A stretch of DNA of 64,000 nucleotides, from contig JAOVFP010000002.1 in the NCBI GenBank assembly GCA_025738555.1, positions 6,944,001 through 7,008,000 of the forward strand, given 5' to 3'. Within the stretch, counting starts at the first letter, position 1. Every line of letters begins with the position of its first letter. The DNA comes from Cyathus striatus (lineage: Eukaryota; Basidiomycota; Agaricomycetes; Agaricales; Nidulariaceae). This document shows positions 1-11,769 of this stretch, piece by piece. The notes beneath the pieces were generated by a model, which did not search any database, was not told the DNA's origin, and saw only the letters and a list, made by a program, of their open reading frames with translations. The position numbers and the translations under genes are program-made.

Positions 1-448
1 GAAGGTGAATATGTTGTGGATGGAGGCGGGAGGAGGATGGGAGGAGGGCGAGGATGTTTGAGGCAGGGTGATGGGATTTAGTCAGTTAGCTGTGAAATAG
101 TGAGGTCCACACACACGCCTTGTAGCATCGTGTCTTCTAGCTCACTGATCATCCGGACAGACAGAGCCTAATAAAGCAAGATTTATTCAGAAGCAGAATA
201 ATAGTGTTCACGAAAGGAGGACATGGCTGTTAAAATTGCTCGCAGTCTATTGCTAGGAATTTAAAAGTGCATCTCCATAGGTGCGAAATTTCCAAATCGA
301 GAAACAGAATTGATCATCTGCTACATGTATCGCCTTCAGGTTAAAAATAGAAAACGCTCACACGTTGGAGTTTATAAAGCATCGTCCCAACAACGTGCTG
401 GTTTCTCTTATCCATCAACTCAAACTACCCATCAAATTGCACTGCAAA
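1..448 (+). other. 5' flank of the NB-ARC-TPR gene
   Basis: I see no convincing gene here. The stretch keeps many CpG dinucleotides, unlike the gene body downstream, and probably contains the promoter of the NLR-like gene. An in-frame open stretch extends upstream of the chosen ATG to about position 365 but has no ATG of its own, so an additional small 5' exon cannot be excluded. Confidence 0.4.
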
Positions 449-3400
449 ATGCATTCTTCGCACGGAATCACATCCCAAAAATTGGGAACAGGCAGCGGAC
501 CATTTGCAAATGCTCATAACTTTGTAATCCAGCATGCTCAAATGAATGAATATATGAGGATTGATACCCAGGTAACTTATGCAGTATATCATAGTTCTAA
601 ATCCTTGTCTCACAGATTCCATTCTTTTTACAGAATCTAAATTTCTATAATCAGCCAAATGATGAACCACTTTCCCCACTTCGGTCAACTGCTGCTTGTA
701 CATCTCAAAACTTTGTTGGTCAAGAGAAGTACCTTGAGAAACTCCATGAACATTTTAGACCTGGTAACACTACTGAGAGAAAAATGTTTCTGTTGCATGG
801 AATGGGTGGAATTGGAAAGACCCAAATCTGCCTGAAGTTTAATGATGAGATGGCTGGTCAGTGAGTATACATCTCTCTAATCATCATTATTAAAGGACTA
901 AGAAATTTCAATAGATTTGCCTATGTCTTTTGGATTGATACAACTTCTAAAGATACAATTCTTCAAAGTTTGAAGGAAATATATAAGAATATTTCTATGT
1001 CAGAAACTTCTGCATCTTCATTCTCTGCTGCTACAGTGCTTAATTGGATTTCCAACCTTAAATCTGAATGGCTTATGATTTTTGACAATGCTGATAGCTC
1101 TCCTGAACTGGTTGAAAAGTTTCTCCCACCTGGAAATGTAGGGAATATCTTGATTACAAGCAGAAATCCTGCTCTAAGAAGAATTACAACACATAAGAAC
1201 TCAGTAGAAATATCTGAAATGACCAAAGAGACTGCCATTGATCTGCTTTTCAAAACAAGTGGAGTTGATAAGGACTCTGAAGTGGATAATATGAGAGAAG
1301 CTAAGACCATAGTTCAAAATTTGCATTATCTACCATTAGCCATTGATATGGCTGGAGCTTACATAGCTCAAATTCAATGTAAATTTGTTGAATTCATAAA
1401 ACTTTATGAAAAATACAGACCTAAGATCTTAAATCATGAAAAGTTCAAAGGTGCATCAGGATATGACAAAACAGTGTATAAAACATGGGAAATTTCATTC
1501 CAAAAAATAATGGAAATGACAAGTGACAAAAAAGGGAAGAATAGTGAAACTGCAGCAAAATATGCAATAATACTTCTAAACATCTGTGCATTTTTTCACT
1601 ATGAAAAGATATCTGAGTCAATATTTGAACGAGCTGCAAAGTACTTTCTAGTAAACAAAAAGTTGTACAAAGATGATGATATACCTTCATATCTATCTTT
1701 AATGAATGTTGCAATACTTAATATGAATGAACTTGGAGAGTGGGATGACTGGATATTTACAGAGAGCATTGAACTGCTTGTTTCATTTTCATTAGTAAAG
1801 AAAACTACAGATAAATTATTATATGGCCTACATCCACTAGTGCATACATATTGTCAAGATAGGTTATCTATTAATGACAAGGAGTTATGGAATCTAAATG
1901 CTAAAGCAATAATATTAAGCTCAGTGTCAACAGAGAACACTACAGAGGAATATATGTACTTGAGTGGTGTACTACCTCACTTTCTTCAGAACTTAGAAAG
2001 TGGAAAAAATATAAATAACAAAAAATATTATAATGATATATTCAGAATTTCAGCTGACTTACTGCATCATACTGGAAAATATAACTTGGAAGAGGAATAT
2101 AGATTAAAAATTGTACAGACTCATCTTGAGAAACTTGTAGGAAATGTTGGAACCATATCAGATAATTTGAGATTCTTTGAACAAATGTACCTGGATGTGG
2201 CTAAAGAGATGAATCAAAACACTGCTTTTAGACTGTTTGTTACACTCAAAACAATCACTGATCTTACAAAAACATATCAATACATAGGAAAATGGGCAGA
2301 TGCTGAGGAGTTGGACATTCAGGTGCTGAATATGAGGGAAAGGATTCTTGGAAATGAGCATCCTGACACACTCATAAGCATGGGTAATTTGGCAGAAACT
2401 TTGCAGTATCTAGGAAAATGGGCAGATGCTGAGGAGTTGCAGATTCAGGTGTGGGATATGAGGAAAAGGATTCTTGGAAAGGAGCATCCTGATACACTCT
2501 CAAGCATGAATAATTTGGCAGGCACTTTTCAGAACCTAGGAAAATGGGCAGATGCTGAGGAGTTGCAGATTCAGGTGTGGGATATGAGGAAAAGGGTTCT
2601 GGGAAAGGAGCATCCTGATACACTCTCAAGCATGAATAATTTGGCAGGCATTTTTCAGAACTTAGGAAAATTGGCAGATGCTGAGGAGTTGCAGATTCAG
2701 GTGCTGGATATAAGGGAAAGGATTCTTGGAAAGGAGCATCCTGATACACTCTCAAGTATAACTGGATTGGCAAGCACTATACAAGACCTAGGAAAATTGG
2801 CAGATGCTGAGGAGTTGCAGATTCAAGTGCTGGATACAAGTAAAAGAATTCTTGGAAAGGAGCATTCTGTTACACTTGCATGTATGAATAATCTGGCAAG
2901 CACTTTCCAGAAGCTAGGGAAATTGGCAGATGCTGAGGAGTTGGAGATTCATGTAGTGGATATGACAGAAAGAATTCTTGGAAAGGAGCATCCTGATACA
3001 CTCACATGCATGAGTAACTTGGCAGGCACTTTCCACAGCCTGGGAAGGTGGGCAGATGCTGAGAAGTTGCAGACTAAGGTACTAGATATAAGGGTAAGAA
3101 TTCTTGGAAAGGAGCATCCTCACACACTCATAAGCATGAGTAATTTGGCAGGCACTTTCCAGAAGCTAGGAAAATGGGCAGATGCTGAGGAGTTGCAGAT
3201 TCAGGTGCTGGATATAAGGGAAAGAATTCTTGGAAAGGAGCATCCTGACACACTCTCAAGCATGGCTGGTTTGGCAAGCAATTTTCAGAACCTAGGAAAA
3301 TGGTCAGATGCTGAGGAGTTGCAGATTCAGGTGCTGGATATAAGGGAAAGGATTCTTGGAAAGGAGCATCCTGATACACTCTCAAGCATGGCTGGTTTGG

Positions 3401-4641
3401 CAAGCACTTTTCAGAACCTAGGAAAATGGTCAGATGCTGAGGAGTTGCAGATTCAGGTGCTGGATATGATGGAAAGAATTCTTGGAAAGGAGCATTCTGA
3501 CACACTCTCAAGCATGAATAATTTGGCAGGCACTTTTCAGAATCTAGGAAAATGGGCAGATGCTGAGGAGTTGCAGATTCAGGTGCTGGATATGAGCAAA
3601 AGGATTCTTGGAAATGAGCATGCTGTTACACTCTCAAGTATGAATAATTTGGCTGGCACTTTTCAGAACATAGGGAAATGTGCAGATGCTGAGGAGTTGC
3701 AGATTCAGGTGCTGGATATGACAGAAAGGATTCTTGGAAAGGAGCATCCTCTTACACTCTCAAGTATGAATAATTTGGCAGGCACTTTTCAGAAGCTAGG
3801 AAAATGGGCAGATGCTGAGGAGTTGCAGATTCAGGTGCTGGATATGACAGAAAGGATTCTTGGAAAGGAGCATCCTGACACACTCTCAAGAATGGCTGGT
3901 TTGGCAGGCACTTTTCAGAATCTAGGAAAATGGGCAGATGCTGAGGAGTTGCAAATTCAGGTACTGGATATGACAGAAAGGATTCTTGGAAAGGAGCATC
4001 CTGACACACTCTCAAGAATGGCTGGTTTGGCAGGCACTTTTCAGAACATAGGAAAATGGTCAGATGCTGAGGAGTTGCAGATTCAGGTACTGGATATGAC
4101 AGAAAGGATTCTTGGAAAGGAGCATCCTGATACACTATCAAGAATGGCTCATTTGGCAGGCACTTTTCAAAACATAGGAAAATGGTCAGATGCTGAGGAG
4201 TTGCAAATTCAGGTACTGGATATGACAGAAAGGATTTTTGGAAAGGAACATCCTGTTACACTCTCAAGTATGAATAATTTGGCTGGCACTATTCAGAACC
4301 TAGGAAAATTGGCAGATGCTGAGGAGTTGCAGATTCAGGTGCTGGATATGACAGAAAGGATTCTTGGAAAGGAGCATCCTCTTACACTCACATGCATGAA
4401 TAATTTGGCAAGCACTTTCCAGGACCTAGAAAAATGGGCAGATGCTGAGGAGTTGCAGATTCAGGTGCTGGATATAAGGAAAAGAAATCTTGGAAAGGAG
4501 CATTCTGACACACTCACAAGCATGAGTAATTTGGTAGAAACTTTTCAGAAGCTAGGGAAATTGGCAGATGCTGAGGAGTTGCAGATTCAGGTGCTGTATA
4601 CAATGGAAAGGATTCTTGGAAAGGAGCATACTGATGTATAA
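449..4641 (+). CDS. NB-ARC-TPR protein (fungal NLR-like STAND ATPase)
   Basis: Predicted cytoplasmic nucleotide-switch receptor of about 1,358 residues, not a known gene. Proposed exons are 449..571, 634..860 and 915..4641; introns of 62 and 54 nt have GT..AG ends and keep the frame. The short N-terminus carries an ANAHNF motif of a kind common before NACHT/NB-ARC domains in basidiomycetes (recalled). NB-ARC features seen: Walker A GMGGIGKT at residues 97-104, Walker B LMIFDNAD, a sensor-like LITSRN, the LPLA motif, then a winged-helix-like GLHPLVH. Residues 573-1358 are 42-residue TPR units (LGKWADAEELQIQVLD... type, kinesin-light-chain-like). No effector domain precedes NB-ARC. Exon 3 is nearly CpG-free (one CpG found by eye, near 1630), so arginine is almost always AGA/AGG, yet the frame is intact. 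The start ATG is the least certain part. Confidence 0.85.
2281..4641 (+). repeat. 126-bp tandem repeat encoding TPR units
   Basis: Eighteen complete 126-bp units run from 2281 to 4548, followed by a nineteenth truncated by the stop codon at 4641. Spacing is exact: the AAG or TAC that opens each unit recurs every 126 bp without indels. Units share long blocks (GCAGATGCTGAGGAGTTGCA and GGAAAGGAGCATCCTG). They vary mainly around the residue after QVLD and at the MNNLA/MAGLA/MSNLA positions. This is a highly internally conserved array, typical of recently homogenised NLR repeat domains. Confidence 0.95.
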
Positions 4642-4898
4642 AGTACTAAGTTTGAGCCTTGTAGTGTAAATTGAAATCAAGTATTAGAACAACTCACACC
4701 ACACTTCTGAAACTTAGAACATTATTGGTAAGGAATGGTGCAGGTAAGCCACAAGTGTTAAGTTATACTTATACTGTTAGATATTATTATATGCATGTAA
4801 TAAGGCTAGATAAAAATAATTTTAGCCATGCATAATAGCTTATATACATGAATATTTACTCCATAATTTTACTTACTTATATAAATCATATGTAATGA

Positions 4899-5755
4899 CA
4901 GGCTCCTAAAACCATCCCCTCACCTCGCTCGAATGGCCTACAGAGGGCTTACATAAGGGATAGGTACAAACAACAAACAAAACGTAGCAGCCAAACTCGC
5001 GAGGGAGGGGCTGGCGAATTTGGTTTCAGTCTTTTCAGGGATGTGACAAAACCTTGGTTCAGCGACACGAGTAATACCTTTGCTTACAAAAAAATGCCAA
5101 CTTTCTACATCAATAAATTTAATTTATGTGCTAGATACTTACGTTGTATGCGCGTCTTTTGATTGTTGTGTTCACCTCCCTTAGCAATCAATGGTGCACA
5201 CTTAATACTTAATTGTTTCATTATATTTCAAAGCTGCTTCGCCTGTCTAAGTTGTTGGAGCAAGGGAAGGGAAGGAGGATTTTATTGGCAGAGCAGACTG
5301 CCAGCAATATATTTCATTGTACACTGTATTAGCATACAGTCTGCTATTCTCTTTGTATTTTATAACAAGTTGTGAAAAAGAAGTAAGTAGACTTTCCATA
5401 AGCCATTATGCAATTTACTTGATCCACACTCAAATCACAAATTTAGTATTTATTACGGTGTAAAGACTACTTACACAAAGAAATTCAACTATGCAAACAT
5501 GCACATATGACATGCATACCTAGCATGTATACCAAATTTATTGATGTGGGAAGTTGGCATTTTTTTGTAAGCGAAGGTATTTCTTGCATCACTGAACCAA
5601 GGTTTTGTCACATCCCTGAAAAGACCAAAACCAAATTTGCCAGCCCCTCCCTCGCGAGTTTGGCCGCTATGTTTTGTTTGTTGTTTGTACCTATCCCTTA
5701 TGTAAGCCCTCTGTAGGCCATTCGAGCAAGGCAAGGGGGTGGTTTTAGGAGCCTG
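4899..5755. mobile_element. Non-autonomous Mutator-like element, long TIRs, 9-bp TSD
   Basis: An 857-bp element opens with CAGGCTCCTAAAACC and closes with its exact reverse complement GGTTTTAGGAGCCTG. The terminal inverted repeats extend about 250 bp inward (left to about 5150, right from about 5507) with scattered mismatches. It is flanked by the perfect 9-bp duplication ATGTAATGA at 4890..4898 and 5756..5764. Long TIRs with a 9-bp duplication are the hallmark of Mutator-like elements. The centre has no transposase ORF. It retains many CpGs within CpG-free surroundings, so it is probably a fairly recent insertion. Confidence 0.85.
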
Positions 5756-5764
5756 ATGTAATGA

Positions 5765-7030
5765 CATGATTCTGTGATAACTGTGACATGTGTCACCATG
5801 CCACTAAGATCTTGCCAAGATATCTTGGATAAGAACCTCACTGTCATATTCTATATTACCTACCTCCAGATATAATCTCTCTTACTCTGCCTCTATATTA
5901 TTTTCTTGGTAATAATGTGTATGTTCTTCATATTGTTTGATTACTGTACATACATTACTATTCCTTCCATTCTATCTGTTCTACTAAGCTTTCACAGTAT
6001 TTTGTACTACATGTTTTATCATGCACTGCTATCAGAATGATAGTGTGCCACTAACTGTTTCATGGTATATTACCATACATGCTCACTTCTCTGATGTATT
6101 TTATTATAATTAATTAGTATTAGTCTTCATTCTTGTACCTTGTACCCTGATCATACTTCTCCCAGCAGCCTTTACATACTCTGACCTTTAGTATTTTATA
6201 CAAAATTTGTACCTAGACTTCAGTTTCATATTGAACTATGTCCTCACTTCTTATCTGATTTGAGTTACATCTCTCTCTCATCACCTTCCTCTATTGTCTC
6301 TTCCAAATGGCTTGCCCTTACTCTGAAATCCAGAACTGGGAATCCCAGGGGTACAGCATATAAGCTGAAGCCAAAGTCCCACCCCCTGAGCTCTAGTACT
6401 ATGTCTCCTTGCACTTACTCTTTGTTTTTCAGCAGTCACCCTCTCATTCTCCACTGTGAATTCAGACTAGTGGCATGGTTGCAACACTCATAGACAAAGC
6501 TCTAGGTGACTACCCAGTTTGACCTTTTAAGTATTGAACAAAGAATTTAAAAGAAAATAGGGATCCAGGTTTCAATATTTCATTGTTATTGTAGTTTTCA
6601 ACTATGTTAGAAATATCATATGTAAATTGTAAGAATATTACAATGGAAAATAATAATGTAATAAAAAGAATTTTTCCATGATATTTCAAAGCTATTTCAC
6701 ATTGGAATATCAACTTATGCATGTGTTCAATGGGACAAGTTGCAGTAGCAAGTTTTAGCATGCTTGCAGGAGCACTCAGAGAAGTAGACTAAAGTCTGAA
6801 GTGAGCAACTGTGTTATGGTAGAAGAACACAACAAAGTGACTATAGCTAAACTCTGAAGTGAACAACTGAAAGAAAGCAAACATCAGACTTTAGTCTTAA
6901 CTACCAGAGTCATATCTAAGAATAGAATATTGACCCAAAGGGGTCTGAGAGTGATAAAGATCAAATGATAACATCAATGACATCATTTATGGAGTGAAGA
7001 GTAAAAATAGAATAAAAAATAAAAAATGTG
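5765..7030. other. CpG-poor repeat-derived DNA, no gene
   Basis: AT-rich, pyrimidine-rich decayed sequence. It includes one copy of a dispersed TATA-bearing repeat near 6345. No open frame shows recognisable protein features. The general make-up resembles the reverse complement of about 29.5-29.95 kb, which suggests two old copies of one LTR-like family. Confidence 0.4.
6345..6372 (+). repeat. Dispersed TATA-bearing repeat core, copy 1
   Basis: The core CAGCATATAAGCTGAAGC recurs in four places in the window: here, near 11366, and on the minus strand near 29500 and 30611 (the last one diverged). A TATAA-type box inside a repeated block suggests the promoter part of an old LTR family. The LTR assignment is inference. 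Confidence 0.5.
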
Positions 7031-7262
7031 CACAATTCCCACTACCTTTTAAGATAGTTGGGTTACAGGGACCTCTGGATTTCCCTATAAGTCAATTTGT
7101 GGATCACAGATTGGATTTCACTTTCTGGCAATATGACTGGCTAAACACTTTTTAAGCTGTGTGATAGGCTGGCTAACAGATCACTTGTGACATTTTGTAA
7201 CAAAGGGCTGATGAAGTGCCTATAAGAATTGACTAATTGATTTTAACATTGATTCTTGTTGT
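7031..7262 (+). repeat. CpG-decayed copy of the repeat at 40.43 kb
   Basis: This segment starts with CCACTACCTTTTAAGATAGT and aligns by eye over roughly 200 bp with 40432..40640. Where the distal copy has CG (for example cacggtcggg, ggcgata, cgatcac) this copy usually has TG or CA (cacagattgg, ggcaata, cagatcac). It is an older, deaminated copy of the same element. Family unknown. Confidence 0.65.
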
Positions 7263-7415
7263 CTTTTGATTCTCATCTGTCATAGCACTATGGCCCATGG
7301 GGCTCCATATGGTTATTGCTAACTCTCATCTCTATGCTTATTGCTGCCCCCTTCTCCTGTTTCTCTTAGAGATATTTGCTCAATTTTCTGATCTTGAAAT
7401 TGGTCACCTTTTTTA

Positions 7416-7900
7416 ATGTATGTTATATCTTCAAGGTCTGTAGTGCAGCCTCTCTTACTTTTTCCCATTGTCATATTCCTTCCATTCCCATTAATGCTAC
7501 CACCCAACTTTGGGTTTTTCCAATCAATTCCCTCACAACAACCACTTTCCCCACCTCCTGAACAACCTCCCCCACCTCCAAATGCAGAAGAACAAGGAGA
7601 GTGGGTTAGCTCTATAGTTAGCACAATCCAATATGTTGGCTGGGCTATTCTTGGACTTAAGACACCAATGCAAAGGACTGCAGAGGCAAACATTGTGCAA
7701 GGGCAGCATGATGTGGTCATGGAAAAGGCTGTCAAGTTTGAGAAGTCTGAGAAATTCAACAGAGATAGGAAAACTGCTTGAGCTTGGATGCTATCATTGG
7801 ATTCATACTTCACTGATTCACATGTAAATCCCCTCAATCATGAAATGAAGACAAGGTTTGCATTGAGACTTATAGACAATAAGAGGTTAGAAATGTTTAC
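7416..7900 (+). pseudogene. Gag fragment of a Gypsy-type retrotransposon
   Basis: A proline-rich stretch (PPPEQPPPPPNAEEQ) is followed by a Gag-like signature with FNRDRKTA, one stop, then AWMLSLDSYF and RFALRLI, matching the F.GDR..F..WL.....Y pattern of fungal Ty3/Gypsy Gag. The frame is interrupted by TGA and then lost after about 7900. CpG is absent. It may belong to the same relic as the Gag/RNase H/chromodomain remnant at 11.77-12.96 kb, separated by later insertions. That linkage is inference. Confidence 0.5.
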
Positions 7901-8134
7901 AACAGGGTAATAGTAGCTAGATTATGTGATTATAACTGCTTGCTCCTAAAACATGTAACAGGGTGGCAAGTTGGAGGGAATTTCACAGATGATTGGTGCT
8001 AAAGATGCTTCTGGGAAAGAGGGGGATAAGAGGGGGGGATGTATAGGAAGTTTGGAGTATAACTAAGTAGTGTTAGGTGGGTGTCTCTAACTATGTACAA
8101 TGCAATATGTGTTTCTCTCACCAGTGGCTTTCAT

Positions 8135-9672
8135 TTTGATCAATCCCTGTCACTAACTAGTGGGGGCACACACTAGATGGTCAGTGAGAGGTCATTGATC
8201 TCATTCTAGGTCTGAGTGCAATCAATGGTTAGTATGGAATCAATAGTTAATATGAAATCAATAGTAAACTAGAAATCATTGTAATATAAATCAATTAGAA
8301 ATGAAATCAATGGAGATCAGTCTGAAATCAATTAATCTGCAAAATCATTAAAATTAAAAATCAACCAGAATGAAATCAATGCAGAAATTAATTCAAATCC
8401 TTTGGTCCCCCACTACAGCTCAACATACAAGTAGGGTAGTTAATCATGTAGTAATAACCACTGTACTATAATACCTTTTCTAGTTAATCTGCACAAATAT
8501 GCTTGATACATAGGTAGAAATCATTTGTACCTGGAAAATCAATCAATGTAGAGTGAAATCAATGCTATGAACTTAGTAGAATTACACTCTATAAGTCAAA
8601 TCAATCAATTTAAAGTGAAATCAATGGGTAGAAATCATTTATATCTAGAAAATCAATCAATGTAGGGTGAAATTAATGCTGTTATATATGTGGAATCAAT
8701 GGGAAAGCAATAATTACATATATACTTTCCAGTTAACTAAAGAATCATTTATTAATGTGATATTTATTCAAGTCTATTGGATAAATAAACAAAAATTTGC
8801 TTAAAATGTGTTATAATTTTCTCATCCTTTCTCATCCATCTTGCATACATCTAGAAAATATTAACAGACATTGTTGAGACACTATGAGAATAATTCCCAT
8901 GGTATGTTCTTTTAATGAATTGACTGTAACATGTAACATACAAGTACTTAGGTACTTTGTAATTGTAATAGAGCAGATATAATAATAATAAAATAAAAGA
9001 ATGATGACTAATCACTGACATATGCACTCACTAAATATATAGCACTGATTTCACAATGATTTTATCATCTATTCTCATTGATTTCTTAATGATTCCACAT
9101 ATAGAATGTAATTCTACTAAGCTTATAGCATTGATTTCACCCTACATTGATTGATTTTCTAGATATAAATGATTTCTACCCATTGATTTCACTTTAAATT
9201 GATTGATTTGACTTATAGAGTGTAATTCTACTAAGTTCATAGCATTGATTTCACTCTACATTGATTGATTTTCCAGGTACAAATGATTTCTACCTATGTA
9301 TCAAGCATATTTGTGCAGATTAACTAGAAAAGGTATTATAGTACAGTGGTTATTACTACATGATTAACTACCCTACTTGTATGTTGAGCTGTAGTGGGGG
9401 ACCAAAGGATTTGAATTAATTTCTGCATTGATTTCATTCTGGTTGATTTTTAATTTTAATGATTTTGCAGATTAATTGATTTCAGACTGATCTCCATTGA
9501 TTTCATTTCTAATTGATTTATATTACAATGATTTCTAGTTTACTATTGATTTCATATTAACTATTGATTCCATACTAACCATTGATTGCACTCAGACCTA
9601 GAATGAGATCAATGACCTCTCACTGACCATCTAGTGTGTGCCCCCACTAGTTAGTGACAGGGATTGATCAAA
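8135..9672. mobile_element. 1.5-kb foldback element with about 575-bp inverted arms
   Basis: The left arm (8135 to about 8710) and right arm (about 9070 to 9672) are near-perfect reverse complements. The outer ends read TTTGATCAATCCCTGTCACT and its complement. The left arm lacks about 27 bp present in the right arm (near 8685). Within each arm a segment of about 115 bp beginning GTAGAAATCATTT is repeated directly. The arms are full of AAATCAAT / ATTGATT motifs. I see no CpG, no transposase frame and no clear target duplication. Confidence 0.85.
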
Positions 9673-10816
9673 TTGATAGCCATGACTCTTTCTCTAGGAG
9701 TTTGCAGTTTTTTTACTAGACTAAAATCAAATTCACTAGCAATGTTCTTGAAAAATGCTCTTTAGTTCACTACACTATGCCAATGTACTTTATAACAGAG
9801 GCTGTGTGGGGGATAGCTTGGATTGATACATGGCAAACTTGTCTCCTTTATATACTACTGGAGATATGGTGGCTGATAGTACTGTATAGCTACTGGATAG
9901 ATACATTCTGAGTACTAGGGATGGTAAACAATATCACTGCAGAGGGAAAGCCATACACTCATAGAGTGTACTGGGCAGGACTTTGAGCATCTGTCATAGG
10001 GAGTTGCATGATGGGTATTATAGTACCACATGCATTCCTTCAGTTGTGGCAGGATTGGCTATATGCAGATGTGCTAGGAATAGCTCAAGGGTTGATCAAG
10101 GTTCAGGGCTTATCACATTAATTAACCATGCATTGCTTCACTGGTTACTCTAAGAGAAGTCAATTGGTTCACTCAGGGCTCCAGGGTTTGCCAAGTGCCT
10201 AGTGAGGCACCTCATCATTACTTGCTTCTCTTGGGTAGTGATTGTGTTAGATCACATGATCTTCACATGTTGCTAGACACATTCTGACTGTTATCCATTT
10301 AGTCACTGAGTTTAGTGCCACCTTTGTTATTCTACTTCTGTACTCAGTACTACTGTTATATCCAGATCTGGATACATCATGCCAATGTTACCAAAGGTTC
10401 CCACATGACCTTCCAACATACCTGGTCCATTCCCAGAATAGACCTGCTATGGGTTTATACTTTCCAACATTTCTGCCCAGGTATATACCCAGAACCCATT
10501 GGGTTTTCCTTCAGGTATCTCAGATACATACTTTCTCCTATGACTGCCTTACCATGTCATTGTAGTACTACTCCTCACTTCTATTCTTACTTATACATTT
10601 CATTATGGCCAATATAGTTTAGTTAATGCCACCATCTTTATTCTTCATTCTGAATGTGTCATTTGCACCCCTACTCTGCTTTGCCCAGACTTTATCTCTT
10701 ACTTACCCCTTTGACTTATTCTTAGCTTCCTGCCTGCATTCATACCTACTGCTTTCTAGTACATATATATAGTCTTCCAGATATACTAGTAGTCTTCAGT
10801 ATTCTTATCAACTCTA
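9673..10816. other. Decayed repeat DNA, no gene
   Basis: CpG-free AT-rich sequence with no supportable coding region. The small open frames here lack any family signature. Confidence 0.4.
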
Positions 10817-11201
10817 CTGGATAATTTCAACCAACTGTTCAGTCATGCATCACACAGGGCCATGAACAGAACAGATTTAGCTGTTGGTCACACATTACAA
10901 AGACTCATAAACATAGGTACAAGGAAAACAAAAAATTGTGAAAAATCGTTAAAATAAATAAATAAAATGAGTAGTAATATTTAAAACAGTGTTGATACCA
11001 ATATATACCTCCTGAAGTGTGTAATAAGTATAATAATTACAGTTGAAAGCCATTCAAATATATTCCAGCTTAAATTTCACTCACCCAATGGCTTAGGCTA
11101 TGAACAGTTCACTTCAGGTGTCACACATTTTATAGGGTTGCAAACAGAGGTTTGGACTGTCACACCTAAAAGGGTCCAAACACTTAGTTGAAATTATCCA
11201 G
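10817..11201. mobile_element. TA-flanked MITE (Tc1/mariner-like termini)
   Basis: A 385-bp element begins CTGGATAATTTCAAC and ends GTTGAAATTATCCAG, with about 23 bp of inverted repeat including two mismatches. It is bounded on both sides by TA (10815-10816 and 11202-11203). Small size, no ORF and TA flanks fit a Stowaway/Tc1-mariner type MITE. Confidence 0.7.
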
Positions 11202-11365
11202 TATACAACTTCTTCCTACTCTTGAGTCAGAAACCTGGTTTGGGTTTTCCTTTGGGTTTCTTTCCTGCTGCCTAGTGTAGTGGTAAAGCCTATCTCTTTA
11301 CTCTGGAACATTCTCTGCTATTGAATATCATTCATTGTAAAATATGAACCATCCCTGGAAGATAT

Positions 11366-11393
11366 CCAGGTGGCACAGCATATAAGCTGAAGC
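11366..11393 (+). repeat. Dispersed TATA-bearing repeat core, copy 2
   Basis: Contains GGCACAGCATATAAGCTGAA, the same core as at 6345. It lies just upstream of the Gag-like remnant at 11.77 kb, so it could be part of that element's 5' LTR. That is inference. Confidence 0.5.
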
Positions 11394-11769
11394 TGTGGTT
11401 CATTCCTGCACTTCCACTCTATGTTTCTGTACCCATACTCACTTTGAGTTTTCATTGTAGTTCTCCTGTGCCTTCTAGGTGTCTTCACATTTGTTTCCAG
11501 TAGGAAGAAATTGGTACATAACAACTACCTTAGACTTTATATTACTAATACCCTTGGTGAGTGTACTTTGTAGTACTTATAACTGGCAGCTCAAGTCTCA
11601 ACTTCAATCCTATTATCTAACTCATGTTTGTTACCATTTGGTGAGTACTATATACATAATAGAAAAGCTAAAATCCATGACTACAGGTAGTGTATGCCCA
11701 TCAGGCATCTCAACAGATCTAAGAATGCTTCAGTAGCCAGTTGGATCAACCATATGATGGTTATTTTGG

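Noticed and set aside
970..972. TTG at 970 as start of the NLR-like protein
   Set aside because: The P-loop lies upstream in exon 2 and joins in frame through a 54-nt intron, so the protein starts earlier.
2372..4141. Minus-strand frames opposite the TPR array (PAPESATPQHL repeats)
   Set aside because: Mirror frames of the 126-bp coding repeat; they have no start context or independent signature.
7319..7837. 172-residue minus-strand frame with a Gly-rich run
   Set aside because: It is antisense to the proline-rich Gag remnant, which explains the Gly run.
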